Of a stretch of 64,000 bases of DNA, positions 25,229-35,976 are shown piece after piece. The stretch is from Atriophallophorus winterbourni. Lineage: Eukaryota > Platyhelminthes > Trematoda > Plagiorchiida > Microphallidae. The notes under the pieces were generated by a model. That model was not told the origin of the DNA, searched no databases, and saw nothing but the letters and a program-made list of their open reading frames with translations. The stretch is from contig JACCGJ010001899.1 of assembly GCA_013407085.1 (NCBI GenBank), positions 1-64,000 on the forward strand, in the 5' to 3' direction. The translations under genes and the position numbers were made by a program. Within the stretch, counting starts at the first letter, position 1. Each line of letters starts with the position of its first letter.

Positions 25229-27124
25229 ATGAGGAAAACGAAGAAATCGTCGAAGAAAACGACTAAACACGAACAAAAGGATCCTTTGGACGGGCAAGTC
25301 GGTAATCTTCCATTGTTTGATAACATGTCATTCTCTGGTTCGGTAGTCAGTTCTAACTCTGATAACCTTAGGGCGCAGTTTGTGTTAGCACGAATAGAGG
25401 AAGAACAGAAGCGTCAGGAGCTTGAGTTAGGAATGTTGATCGCTGCGAATGCTACTCGACTAGCACGACTTAAATTAGAACTGTCTGAGGATGGAGATTC
25501 TCGCCAGGTTGCTGGAGACCGTAAGGCTGAGAAGACCGTCAAGGCATATCTCAGCTCAGTTAAACCCCAAGAAGCACGCAAAGAGCCAAGTCATTTCCCT
25601 GACCGTGTAACACCGGTGATGCCACGAGTAGAATTGCAGTATTTTGATGGCAATCCATGTCAGTATTGGAAATTTGTACGTCAGTTTGAAAACTATGTTG
25701 AAAGTAATGTTTTTGACGACGGACAACGTATGCTGTATTTGCTGCACTATTGTAAGGGTCAAGCGCGAGATGCTATCGATGGATGTAGTATGTTGTTGCC
25801 CGAAACTGCCTACAAAAGGGCGCGAGAGATACTAACTGATCTCTACGGACAGACTCACGTTATCGCGCGGTCAATGATTGACCGGTTAATTTCATCCATG
25901 GAAAAAGTAAAGTCAAACGGGGTCTCGCTGACCCAACTTTCGATAGAGATGCATAACTGCGAGACTGCTCTCTCTCAAATGAATTACGAGGGGGACCTTG
26001 ATTTTTTGACGACACTTGAGTTGGTCGTCTATAAATTACCATATGAACTGCATGATCGTTGGGCCAGATTAGTTGATGTGATCAACCAAGGCAACCGTCA
26101 GCCTAAATTTCATGACCTGCAGCGGTTTATAGCGGACGAGGCACGTATATGTCGTAGTCGCTTCGGTCAAATTGCGACCAAATCGATTGTAAAGACGATG
26201 GAGAAGACAAGTAGAGACTTTTCGCGAGTTCATGCTACAGTTAACCGCACGGGCCAGTTTCAATCAAACTTTGACAGCAGTTGTTATGTTTGTGGTGATA
26301 AATACGATTTGGATAATTGTGACATGTTCAAATCTTACGATGTGACTGGTCGGTGGAATGTTGTCAAGAAATATCAGGCTTGTTTCTTATGTCTTCTTAC
26401 CGGTCATCGAGCTGTAGATTGCCGCAAGAATGTGTTCTGCTCTGTCTCTGGTTGTAATGGGAGGCATAATTACTTGTTACATATGCACAAGGAAGGGAGT
26501 GATCAAAATTTGCTAAGATGTAACAGTATGAGTGCTCGTTTTGAACGTGTCCGTCTGGGCACATTCCATGTTACCGTTCTGGGACCACGAGGCGCAGTAG
26601 ATACATACGCTATGTTGGATAACGGATCTGATGTGTCTCTTGTGAAAAGTAGCCTTCTTGTTGAATTGGGAATTCAACCCGAAAAAGAAGTCCTACATAT
26701 TCGAACGCTGAATTCGGATTCTCATCTAGAATCTGGGACAACAGAACTCTCGCTAGCACCATTAGGTTGTGATAAACCTACTGTGGTGATACAGCGCGCA
26801 TTTTGTGTTTCGAATTTGCCTAGAAACAATTGTTATTCGGCTGCTATTGACGCCAAGCCATGGGAACATTTGAATGATTTAGATTTACCTGACATTCCTA
26901 ATCACTCGGTTGGTCTGCTTATTGGAGCGGACGTACCAGAAACACATGGGGTATTGGAGCAGAGATTTGGTCGCCCCAACGAGCCATTTTCTTACCTAAC
27001 CACGCTTGGCTGGGTGGTTCTGGGACCAGTTAATTCCCAGACGACACGTAACAAACTCGTGTTAAGTGTTCAAAGGGAATTCACAGATGTGACCGAGCAA
27101 TTGAAAATTGGTTTCGTTACGTAA
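25229..27124 (+). CDS. Pao-1 Gag-protease polyprotein
   Basis: The ORF is open from a TTG at 25211, but the first ATG is at 25229, giving 631 residues. A Lys-rich start and a charged coiled-coil-like stretch (about residues 45-90) come first. The Pao-type gag domain (DUF1759) runs from about 130 (VELQYFDGNPCQYWKF) to about 290. A cysteine box at about 352 has Tyr where His is usual (CYVCGDKYDLDNC). A canonical CCHC knuckle follows at about 384 (CFLCLLTGHRAVDC). The Pao retropeptidase domain (DUF1758) has active site LDNGSD at about 464 and the conserved LLIGADVPETH and TTLGWVVLGP. The ORF stops just after the protease, where RT normally begins. It packages RNA and processes Gag. Confidence 0.92.
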   Translation: MRKTKKSSKKTTKHEQKDPLDGQVGNLPLFDNMSFSGSVVSSNSDNLRAQFVLARIEEEQKRQELELGMLIAANATRLARLKLELSEDGDSRQVAGDRKAEKTVKAYLSSVKPQEARKEPSHFPDRVTPVMPRVELQYFDGNPCQYWKFVRQFENYVESNVFDDGQRMLYLLHYCKGQARDAIDGCSMLLPETAYKRAREILTDLYGQTHVIARSMIDRLISSMEKVKSNGVSLTQLSIEMHNCETALSQMNYEGDLDFLTTLELVVYKLPYELHDRWARLVDVINQGNRQPKFHDLQRFIADEARICRSRFGQIATKSIVKTMEKTSRDFSRVHATVNRTGQFQSNFDSSCYVCGDKYDLDNCDMFKSYDVTGRWNVVKKYQACFLCLLTGHRAVDCRKNVFCSVSGCNGRHNYLLHMHKEGSDQNLLRCNSMSARFERVRLGTFHVTVLGPRGAVDTYAMLDNGSDVSLVKSSLLVELGIQPEKEVLHIRTLNSDSHLESGTTELSLAPLGCDKPTVVIQRAFCVSNLPRNNCYSAAIDAKPWEHLNDLDLPDIPNHSVGLLIGADVPETHGVLEQRFGRPNEPFSYLTTLGWVVLGPVNSQTTRNKLVLSVQREFTDVTEQLKIGFVT

Positions 27125-27367
27125 AATGATTGGGCCAACCAGGTTGGTTGAAGTAAAGCATGGAAAACGTCTGGCTTCTGATCAACCTGGCTAAAAGAGC
27201 CGGTGAATTTTGTCACGTGTGTGAGGCATGGAGAACGTCTTGTGCATGATGACATTATCTCACTTTAATTCCGAAAGTAACATCTACGCGTTTGTTCTAG
27301 CATATGAGTTGAAGAATGAATAATGACCTTCTTAGGGAACCAGAGCATGTGCATTGTTAACCTTTGT

Positions 27368-27399
27368 GAAATCCGGTGCGGATTTCGAAGGGGGGGCGA
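27368..27399 (+). promoter_or_regulatory. Hairpin plus polypurine tract of Pao-1
   Basis: A perfect 8-bp inverted repeat with a 3-nt loop (GAAATCCG GTG CGGATTTC, 27368-27386) is followed directly by GAAGGGGGGGCGA, which abuts the 3' LTR. The purine run is the expected plus-strand primer. The hairpin is an observation with no assigned role. Confidence 0.65.
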
Positions 27400-27822
27400 T
27401 GTAAAAGGCAGTATTCCAATTATTTTTTATTGAAAATCAAACGTTCGAATCTTGTGCATTTTGTTCATTTTTATCGTTTTGTTTTACTGAACTATTTGAA
27501 GTTATTGGATTTTGGGTCAACTTTTTTGTATCTTTATTTGAACGTTCGCGCGCAGTTGAAATTGTGACATTTAGCTGTATTTGTTGCTATTGAATATTCG
27601 TTGTTTTTGGATTCAGTACGAAGCGGAATAATTGAGGTTTGCTATTTTATTGAATAATTATTTCGTTTCAATAGTACCGTATTGTCCCACGTATTGTCTT
27701 GTCAATATTTTGGTGGGCTTGGACGCGTGACTCAACCGTTCATTAGACACATTGGTGCCTATACCGTGACTGAATACTTCGACGTTGAACTCGGGTTTCC
27801 CCGGACCGTATTGGCGGTTACA
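27400..27822 (+). repeat. Pao-1 3' LTR
   Basis: 423 bp, TGTAAAAGGC to GGTTACA, followed by the AGCGT target duplication. Confidence 0.93.
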
Positions 27823-27943
27823 AGCGTTATTATCAAACTATGAAGTGGCGTTAATTCCGAAACACCGTAAAAAATTCAGCATTTAGTGGATTAATTTATT
27901 ATTGATTTTAGTGGTTAATGTAACATGTTTTATGCTCTGCTGC

Positions 27944-28045
27944 GTTTACAGCGCGTGTAAACTAAATGCCTTACTGTGCGCCAGTCAAACCTGGTGAATA
28001 CAAGCAAGACTCGAGTGAACAATAATTGCATTATTCAAACACAAA
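27944..28045 (+). mobile_element. Short RTE fragment
   Basis: TACAGCGCGTG then CCTTACTGTGCGCCAGTCAA and ACCTGGTGAATACAAGCAAG match the RT-end region of the RTE at about 39160-39220. About 100 bp, no coding value. Confidence 0.55.
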
Positions 28046-28548
28046 TTTGGTCATAATTCTGGGCCCTACGGAATAACACTTCTAATATTTAGGCAATGTG
28101 TCAATATTTATAACAACCACTCTCACACTTTTATAAGAAAAAACTAGCAAATGGCATTAGTAGTACAGCTTGGAAACATGGAACAATTACTCCGATGTTT
28201 CTAATTATCCACCCGTTACTCTGTAAACAGTGATTTTCAAATTTCTTGGGCGCCTCATTGTTGACGATCTAGGAAGCATCTGCAAAATAATCAATTGATT
28301 GCGAGAAAACTGCATGGATTTTGACGGAATTATTCGTGTTAAAATAATTCGCTGATGATCGAGAATGATTCAAACAATCGGTATATAAATTCAAGCGGTA
28401 CAATTCCACCACCTAGATTACTTCAAATAATTTGATGGTGCCAAACAAATACTAATATTGCAGAAGCTTGTAAAGCTTAATATCGATTAATCTCACGAAA
28501 GTGTAGTATCAACATTAGCAAAAGCTCTTGGTTGGAAATGTAACTCAC

Positions 28549-28777
28549 TTTCATTAAATTCCAACGAACTCGGCGTAATTGCGATCACATTAAATCCCTT
28601 TCGACGATACTTTTCCTTCACCAACATTCTCCACTCCATGAGTCTCTTATCCGATGAATCAAATTTCACATGTGCGTGCTCCGGTAATATCATTCGTACC
28701 AAGTATTTGTTATCTTCCAACATATACATGAATCCAATCAGTTGATAATGGATTCCAGATTTAGGCGAAGATATTTT
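28549..28777 (-). CDS. Candidate exon related to the large exon of copies A and B
   Basis: Acceptor TGTCTACAG, 76 open codons starting at phase 0, donor GTGAGT in phase 1. These are exactly the phases of the 9159-9402 exon, with nearly the same length (229 against 244 nt). Residues can be aligned loosely: NKYLVRMILPEHAHV with SQYVAMFQLQFPPHV, and VIAITPSSLEF with VWVSPVYPHY. The frame also continues past the donor to a TGA at 28493, so it could be a terminal exon. A weak resemblance to RAP domains (MLVKEKYRRKGFNVIAI) was noted but not trusted. Confidence 0.45.
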
Positions 28778-28792
28778 CTGTAGACACACATG

Positions 28793-28858
28793 AATAAATA
28801 TATATAATATATATATATATATATATCTAATAATATTTATATATATATATATATATTG
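28793..28858. repeat. Palindromic (TA)n repeat
   Basis: Two TA runs around CTAATAATATTTA that can fold back on each other. Confidence 0.8.
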
Positions 28859-29006
28859 CTAAACGTACTTTGCATGTTTCTTCAAACAGCACTGATTCCA
28901 GTGTACCCGAAAGTTGAGCATTTTCGATCCTCTCAGAATTCTCTATTTCCATGAAAATTTCAACTGTGAATACCATGAAAAAGAGAAATGGTTAGATTCA
29001 AGACTC

Positions 29007-29095
29007 CAAAAAAAAAAAAAACAAAAAAAAAAACAACAAAAACAAAAACGTGTAACAAAACAAAAAAAATGTAAAACAACAAAACAAAATGTGTA
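29007..29095 (+). repeat. A-rich CAAAA low-complexity tract
   Basis: Runs of A broken by single C residues. Could be the tail of an old retrocopy, but no retrocopy body is recognised upstream. Confidence 0.75.
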
Positions 29096-29099
29096 AATT

Positions 29100-32000
29100 T
29101 GTTTCTCTATATAGAAAAACGAATTGTGCCATTGAACTGATATCTTAATTCACAAGAAAGCGGAATCCACACAATAATTAGTTGATAAACAAATTTAATT
29201 GGAATCTTGAAAAGCTCCTCATTTCCTCGCATGTGCAACACTCAAAAACAATGGCCCTGCTTCGTTTTGTTTGCGTTGATCAGATAGGAACAACAGTATC
29301 ATGATTCGCATTCGCTTGAAAAAGTGCAGGATTTATAAACAAATGGCGCTTGAACGTCACCGCATTATAAGTTTAAAACGACCAACCTGTTCCATTACAT
29401 GAGCCGATACATTAGTGCTTTCCAATGACGCACTCATCATCCATCACTTAGAGACAGTACAGATAAAATCTACTTAGTAACATTCAATCACAGCAGTACG
29501 TTTCACTCATCACGATGCAGTGTGGGAACTCACACAAATGTTAATCTTTGCATGCGCCGACTGATTTGTCCAAAACATTTGAAAATTTTTCGTTGGGGCT
29601 TAGTACCTTGTCCCTCAAAGTTCTATAAAGCCTAATTAAATTTCCCATACATCAATTACGAATAGCAATTTCAAGTGTTTCAGAAATAGCAATGATGTAT
29701 ACTACTATGATTAATGGAAGTTAGGTCAATATTTCCAACTGCTGCAGGCTATCGTGCCGCAGAAAAGCCAACCGTTAAACAAACGTGTGAGTAATCAAAT
29801 CAGTGCACTTCATTTCATTTCAGCATGTAGATGATGTCATCATATGCTGAAAAATCTCTCTGTAGTTCCTCTTTATTACCACCATGTTTGGTTGCGAGAA
29901 ACTAAGCACTCACTTTTCAAAAATAATTTTAATATATAAAGTTTCAGACAAACAAATGTTCATTCTCAGAGCAATCATCCTGACACCAGTAATATGTTTT
30001 TCATAGCTACCAGAAAAAAAATATCATTGGAAATTTTTGAAGGATTCATGCAATACCTCTGTGTTTTTACAAAAAGCCGTAGTTTGTTTTCCGAATCGTT
30101 TTACGAATCAGCCTTGACTTCCAAGTCACACTTTTTACGGCTGATTCATTGTTTCAAAGATAACGAAATATTACTGTGTTTTCTACAATTGTTGAAGATA
30201 AGATGGTCGAAAATAATGACGGATTTCTATTTACGGAAATGAAAAATAATTATATATGATAAGAAAATCCATTTAAGACTTGATTCTAATCACACACTAA
30301 TAACAGGTTTGTTTTCGGTCTGTATTCGGTCTGAGCAGTGTAACCATAATTCACAGACATGCAAAAATTTGAAGAATGATGAACTCGCTTCGCGTTTTAG
30401 TCTATGTTATATAAGTTTTTGTAACCAGAATGTTTTATCAAATATGCCCCTCCACACTTAGATAATATATTATTTATATTAACATTGATTTGAGAACGTC
30501 GAGCCTTGAATTGTTGCATAGATTCCCAACATGACATAAAATATTCGTTCTACATAAAATTGTTGATTGCCGTGGACCATTATAAATAGGATTCAACGCA
30601 CTAACTAAAATGTTCCATTTTTCCACCCTCAATGTATTTTCAAATCGACTCAACATATAATTTTTGATACACTATTTAATTCTGTAATGTATATCGAGCA
30701 GCAAGTCAATCTTTCAGAGATATATTTGCTGTGATTGGGGTAGGCGCTTCAGAAGTGGGAACGACTCCAGTTTTTTCTGTTAGGATTCGACACGATAATT
30801 TCTACCTGAAAAATGCTCCTCGATTCAGAAGACTGAACGTGATAGACGTTCGAAAGAACATTACCGAAAGAAATGCAGATAATTTAGTCGAAAATTAAAT
30901 TACGTTTTGGCGATAATTTCAAGCCACCTTAAATTCATGACTTTCTCTGGAAATCCAGGAGCGAGCATTCCGCAAAAACGAGCCAAAATTAGATTGGTTT
31001 GCGGGATTAAAAGGACGACATACATTTTGATTGAGTGCTTACAACATGCACGCTACGTCTTTAATACAAAATCTTTACTTGATACGAGAAAATGTGTCTG
31101 TATGTGAATATGATGCAAAATAGTGTTTGAATCAAGGAGAGAAACCTTAATCATAGGAACTGTAATATATGAAGATAATTAATTTTAAATATTGTGATTA
31201 AGAGGGTTTATTTCACCAGGAAATGCTTGAAAAATTAGGAGTTGAAAACTATGTCAGAAAAGCCACAATGCCTGGTTTCATCGAGATAAATTCACCAAAA
31301 AGGCCTGATTGACACGGCCACCTGATCCTCCATAGGCCGCAAAATTTCTGAAGATGGAACGCGAAGCCCTCTGGTTGGAGGATGTTCAACATTGTCGGTA
31401 TTCCTCAGACCTCTCCCGTACAAAAAATAAAATCTATTCCGCTGCTTTATTTAAGCAATGAAACTTTAGCTTCGACGAACATGGTAATCATGAGAATTGA
31501 GGTCACACAAAAACACATGTCGCGAAATAGTGTCGACTATGCGGTAGAAAACAATTGGAAGAATTGTTAGGCAATGATGAAGATAACATAATTAATTATA
31601 TTTATATTGTTTTGCTTCTTGAATTGATAGATTTCATTCAATATGGCATACAATCGATCATTATTTTGGTTGTTGAGCAACAAAGGCAGCGAACTAATAT
31701 AAATGAGTTGCAACAAAACACAGACTTGTACAATTCTTGTGTTGTGCATTTATGGACGACATCTTTCAGGGAGCACAACAACATATCAATAAAATTACTT
31801 CTTAAAAAGCGCCTTTGTCAATTTATTTATTGCAATGAATGATTTCGTGATATATATTGAAATAATTTGCTGCTAATTCATAATGTCACAGCATTTTCAC
31901 CACAAAAAATTGACCTATGCTTGCGCGTTGTATTCACTTGTCAACTGGAGGCAGTAAGATTACGATCTGCAAGTCTTAAAAATGTATACATGATAATTCG

Positions 32001-33200
32001 TGTACTCGAATGAAGCCATTTTTCTTCTGCTTCTTCTCTAATATGATCTCTAAATCTACCCTCTGAAATGAGTGATCGACCACAATTTTCAATCAGGTGA
32101 TACTTTCAAGTTGTGATTAATGTATCTACATGATGGGCGCAAACAAAAGGAAACCGGTCGTGTTGTGTGACTGTGAGATATAAGTGCATACATATGTGGA
32201 CGATTTCTTCCAAATTGATTAGGTCACCCTAATGCATGTGTAATTAATCAGGTTTGTACGTGCCGGGCAACAACGTCATAAAAAATGCAAAATTATTTTA
32301 TTTGTATAATCCATTGTCCAGTTAAAATTCAGTTCATTTGAGAAGTTGTTTCTGTCGCTCAGCATTCGAATATTCTTGATTAATTCGACTATTCAATTAA
32401 ACCAATCTGGTATTCAATGCCAAATGCGATTGTGTATCATTTCAATTATGACGAAATGTGTCCATTTCATTCACCCTAAACGAAAACGAATGAATTTGAC
32501 TCATTTTGGGCATTCCACTATGAAGCAAAATATTTTTTTTATTAAATGTATTATACCAGACGCGTTAATTCTCTGAACATCTCGCAAAATTTGTATATTT
32601 TTATATGATATTCCAGATTTGGTACCACAAAGTCTCTACCGAATTCTCGTAATTTAGATACATGAATACAATGACAATATGCTGCAAATGGCCGAAGGTA
32701 AAACAATCTGTGCTATCATGAAGTTATCTGGCACATATTTGCGAGGTTGTTTCTGGGAATAATTTGATGTAGCTTATTTTGTGAGCTACATTGTGACACT
32801 ATGAAAACGTTTATTTGGATTTGAAAGGCTTTTAAATTTTGGCAACTATATACCACAATCGATGCCTCTGTGTGAAGAATAATTTGTTCATATAATTAGC
32901 GGTTGATTAATACGGCACATTCCGTATCTGCATTCAAACTAAGGAAATCCGTAACACGTTTCCACAGGTGTTATCAATAGTGACATCGTTTCCCATGATA
33001 GACGCCATTTAAGAAGTAAATACATGTAAGTATGATATAGCATGCTGCATTTCGGGTTTGAAATACCTAACATCCAAGCGATACATATATTTGAAGAAAT
33101 AAAATGAACATACTTGAATCACCTGAAGTTTTTAACATCATGATATCAGTATTTGTTTATACACTTTGAAGCAGAATGTGTGTGAAACAATAATGCGGTA
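29100..33200. other. No firm gene
   Basis: About 4 kb of AT-rich DNA. An 82-codon open stretch at 29994-30242 (+) and a 95-codon one at 31555-31842 (+) have no recognisable motif. The second overlaps an equally open antisense frame and is probably chance. No transposon signature was seen. Confidence 0.35.
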
Positions 33201-33380
33201 TTCAGACTTGTGTTCAAAAATGGACGCTTCACAGTGTGTCAAGTCAAGAGGTCAGAAAATGAGAGAGATTTGTGCAAAGAAGTGTTTATTGTATCTAGTA
33301 ATTCAAAGTCAAATCAGATCACACATTTGAATGTACAAACTTCGTGTATGCTCAATGCAAAATTATCAACGACATTTCAG

Positions 33381-33505
33381 AAGTTTGCATCCCCAATTGT
33401 CTCCTGAGGTCAAGTAAACTTTTAATCTGTAATCACGTTCACTACGAAGACGAAATTGCGAGAGAACTTAAATTGCTCAAATGGGTCATTACACTTTTTC
33501 AACCT
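33381..33505 (+). CDS. Candidate internal exon, unknown product
   Basis: Acceptor CGACATTTCAG, 2 nt plus 41 open codons, donor GTATGT in phase 0. Landmarks are VCIPNCLLRSSK, YEDEIARELKLL and WVITLFQP. The cysteine pattern CxPxC near the start, the phases (1 to 0) and the size resemble the minus-strand exon 41372-41502. They may be relatives. The product is not recognised. Confidence 0.4.
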
Positions 33506-33699
33506 GTATGTGACATCCGTCAAAATAATATGATATTTCGATATATTCAGTGGACATTGTTACATTTTGAATTCCTAAAATGGAAGAAGCGGAATTGCGC
33601 CGCTCTCTATCAATGCATCTGGAAGTTTAGAATACTGTGGATTCTGTGTCCAAATGTATTTACGATATCAAGTGCAATGGTTGCCTAGTAAACAATTTG

Positions 33700-35670
33700 G
33701 ATGGTGCATATATATGGCTATAGATTTTTCTGTTTTGCAGATGATTATGATCAACGTGTATTACACCGATTGTGCTTTGAAAATTACTTAAGCAGATATT
33801 GTTATCTCCTTCACACAAAATAACTGATTACCAGTGTATCGAAGCATGAGGCAATGAGTCGTTGGTCATGATATTCTGTCTTAAGAGGTTAATTATCGGA
33901 GAGATACATTTCTTTTGAAACAAACCCATGTTCGTTCGAACACGAAGCTTCTGACGAAGAAACTGACGAATATTCGTTACTGCAAGCTTTCCATTTTTGA
34001 CTATCGATTCTCACAAGGCCACACATATGTTCAAGATCCTTCCTCATTCATATCAAGCAATCAACACATTGTGCAACTCTGACTGATGCTAACAAATCGC
34101 GTGTCATCTATTAACACTTAACCTCAACTGTCCGTTTGTGCGATCAAAACATATTTTGCGAGCAACTTCAGGATTCGTCGGCCAAGAAGCTTATACAATA
34201 TACCAGTCTGGAAGCAAATTCATAAACGCTTTTTAGTGATCGGTTGAACGATGGAGTGTAGCCAAATTCGTGAGCCATGGCATATCAACCAGTATCTCCT
34301 TACTGACACTACTTCTTGGTTTATACTCAATTTGCGAGAGTGCTGGCTCATGTATTTGAAGAGGTTGGTTGCATAAAGCTTACCAATTAGTGGCTTGCAA
34401 GCTCAACTTGTTTACAATTATTCCGCTGTTTCAAGCGCATGCTGCCTCTGGTAATATTGTCCCCATCGTGTCAGCGCTTACAGCGTGAAACCTGTCGTAG
34501 TGTGTGTGTGATGGAGATGCATGCACATGAACTTCTATATAAGAGATCGCATAACTTAATTAAATCCTAGTGTCATATTCTCGAACACTTCTACTCAAGT
34601 TCTTAAAAGGCGTCTTTGGAATTACCATCATGTTGTGTTTGACCAAAAGAATAAATCTAATTTAATTTACAAATATTCAATTTTTCATCCTCGTGGCGTG
34701 GTTGAGACGTGACCAAAAACAAGTCAATCGTGATCGGCTTTATTAAAGAAACTTTTCACTCTGAGTTAAACTGCAATTCAAGTGAGAAATGAAAATTTGA
34801 ATAAAACTTAATTGTCGAAGATAGAAATATTTGTGTTACGGATTTCATTTGTAGAAACCTATTCATGTTTGTAAGCAGATTATATAAAATAAAGTTAGAT
34901 AATTTGTCGAGCATCCCTCTGTAAGAAAGCTCGCGAAGTTTCCGTGATTGTGAGCAATTTACTATGGAATTTGATTCTCGCTTCATTCTTTATAAACTAG
35001 ACAGGATTGATTTGGTTTTTGCACTATATATAATGTATGCCAAAACATTTCAATTAGTTTTTATGGCTTTGTTCATTCGGATATATAGTTTTCAACCGTA
35101 GTAAATCAAATCTCATTTTCGAATAGAGCATCGCATGAATAAACTTTCTCTTATGCATATCTAAATGTTTTGAGTATTTCGTATTTCAAGTTTCTGTTCT
35201 GAAGCTCCACTCATACGCTGTAAAGCTCGGTTTGCTGCAAACCATTTGCTCATGAGATTTTCTAAATTTTTTGTGAAAGAGTTTACATGTCAAAGAAAAG
35301 CACAATTTCTAGCCGTGTAGCCGAATTTGTTGCCCTGGCGATATCTAGATCGGGCGAATTTGGGTTGTGAACGAATTGTCATATTGAAATAAGTGAACTC
35401 AGAATGATAGTTTTGAGTGAAACATGGTCAATCCAGGATACTTTGACAATGCTACAGTCTGCTAATTCACTGAACTAGTGAAGTACGACAAAAGTTTGGT
35501 ATCGCAGTTTTCTTAGTAACAGAACACATAAGCGCGTCATGTTTTCAATTTTTTTATTTCCCTTCCTATGTTACGAAAAATATAATTTGTGAATTCCGTA
35601 TGGAATATTACAATAGACTTTATTCAGCCTAAAATTCAACCTTGAAAGATAATGCATTTGTCGCGATAAA
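33700..35670. other. No gene seen
   Basis: Unassigned. A 76-codon open minus-strand stretch at 34756-34986 contains a TTCTTACAG acceptor, but no partner donor or relative was found. Confidence 0.3.
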
Positions 35671-35673
35671 TAT

Positions 35674-35976
35674 ATGAGATACTTCGTGTTTTGGGTAGCT
35701 CAACTTGCAGTGAGATTTCCAATCAACGGTATAGTTCGTCCAAAAAGTGTATCTAAAATTTTTTTGAAACAGTTGGATAAAATTTTAATTGAATTAGATG
35801 CGTTTGGATTATGTGCAGCTAATTGCAAAAAATGTGCACAGGTTCCAAGATTGTCACGGCCCGTGGCGGTTTTTAGGGATAAGTTCCCAATTCTAAAAAT
35901 ACTCAAATGGCCTGCGTCTCAAATAGTCTCTGACAACCAAGTCCAGCTCCTGGTCTGCACGCGTGGTTCTGTTTGA
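35674..35976 (+). pseudogene. Possible LTR-retrotransposon integrase fragment
   Basis: A 100-codon open stretch with CAANCKKCAQVPRLSRPVAV, then WPASQIVSDN. This recalls the CxxC end of the zinc domain and the following PRPSRPVV linker of Ty3/gypsy-type integrases, with SDN like the second catalytic block. The order and spacing are compressed, so it would be an internally deleted remnant. The RTE element begins at or just inside its end. Confidence 0.3.

Larger units (their letters stand above)
24781..27822 (+). mobile_element. Pao-1: Pao/BEL LTR element without RT or integrase
   Basis: A complete element bounded by two LTRs (TG...CA) and a 5-bp target duplication AGCGT at 24776-24780 and 27823-27827. 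The internal part is only 2.2 kb. It holds one intact gag-protease ORF and no reverse transcriptase, RNase H or integrase. By eye the LTRs differ at about 9 bases plus one indel over 422 bp (about 2%). The intact ends, TSD and ORF say it moved recently, so the missing enzymes were presumably supplied by a full-length relative. Confidence 0.93.

Noticed and set aside
28549..28777. RAP-domain-like reading
   Set aside because: Resemblance covers one short block only. Phase and length agree better with the variable gene family.
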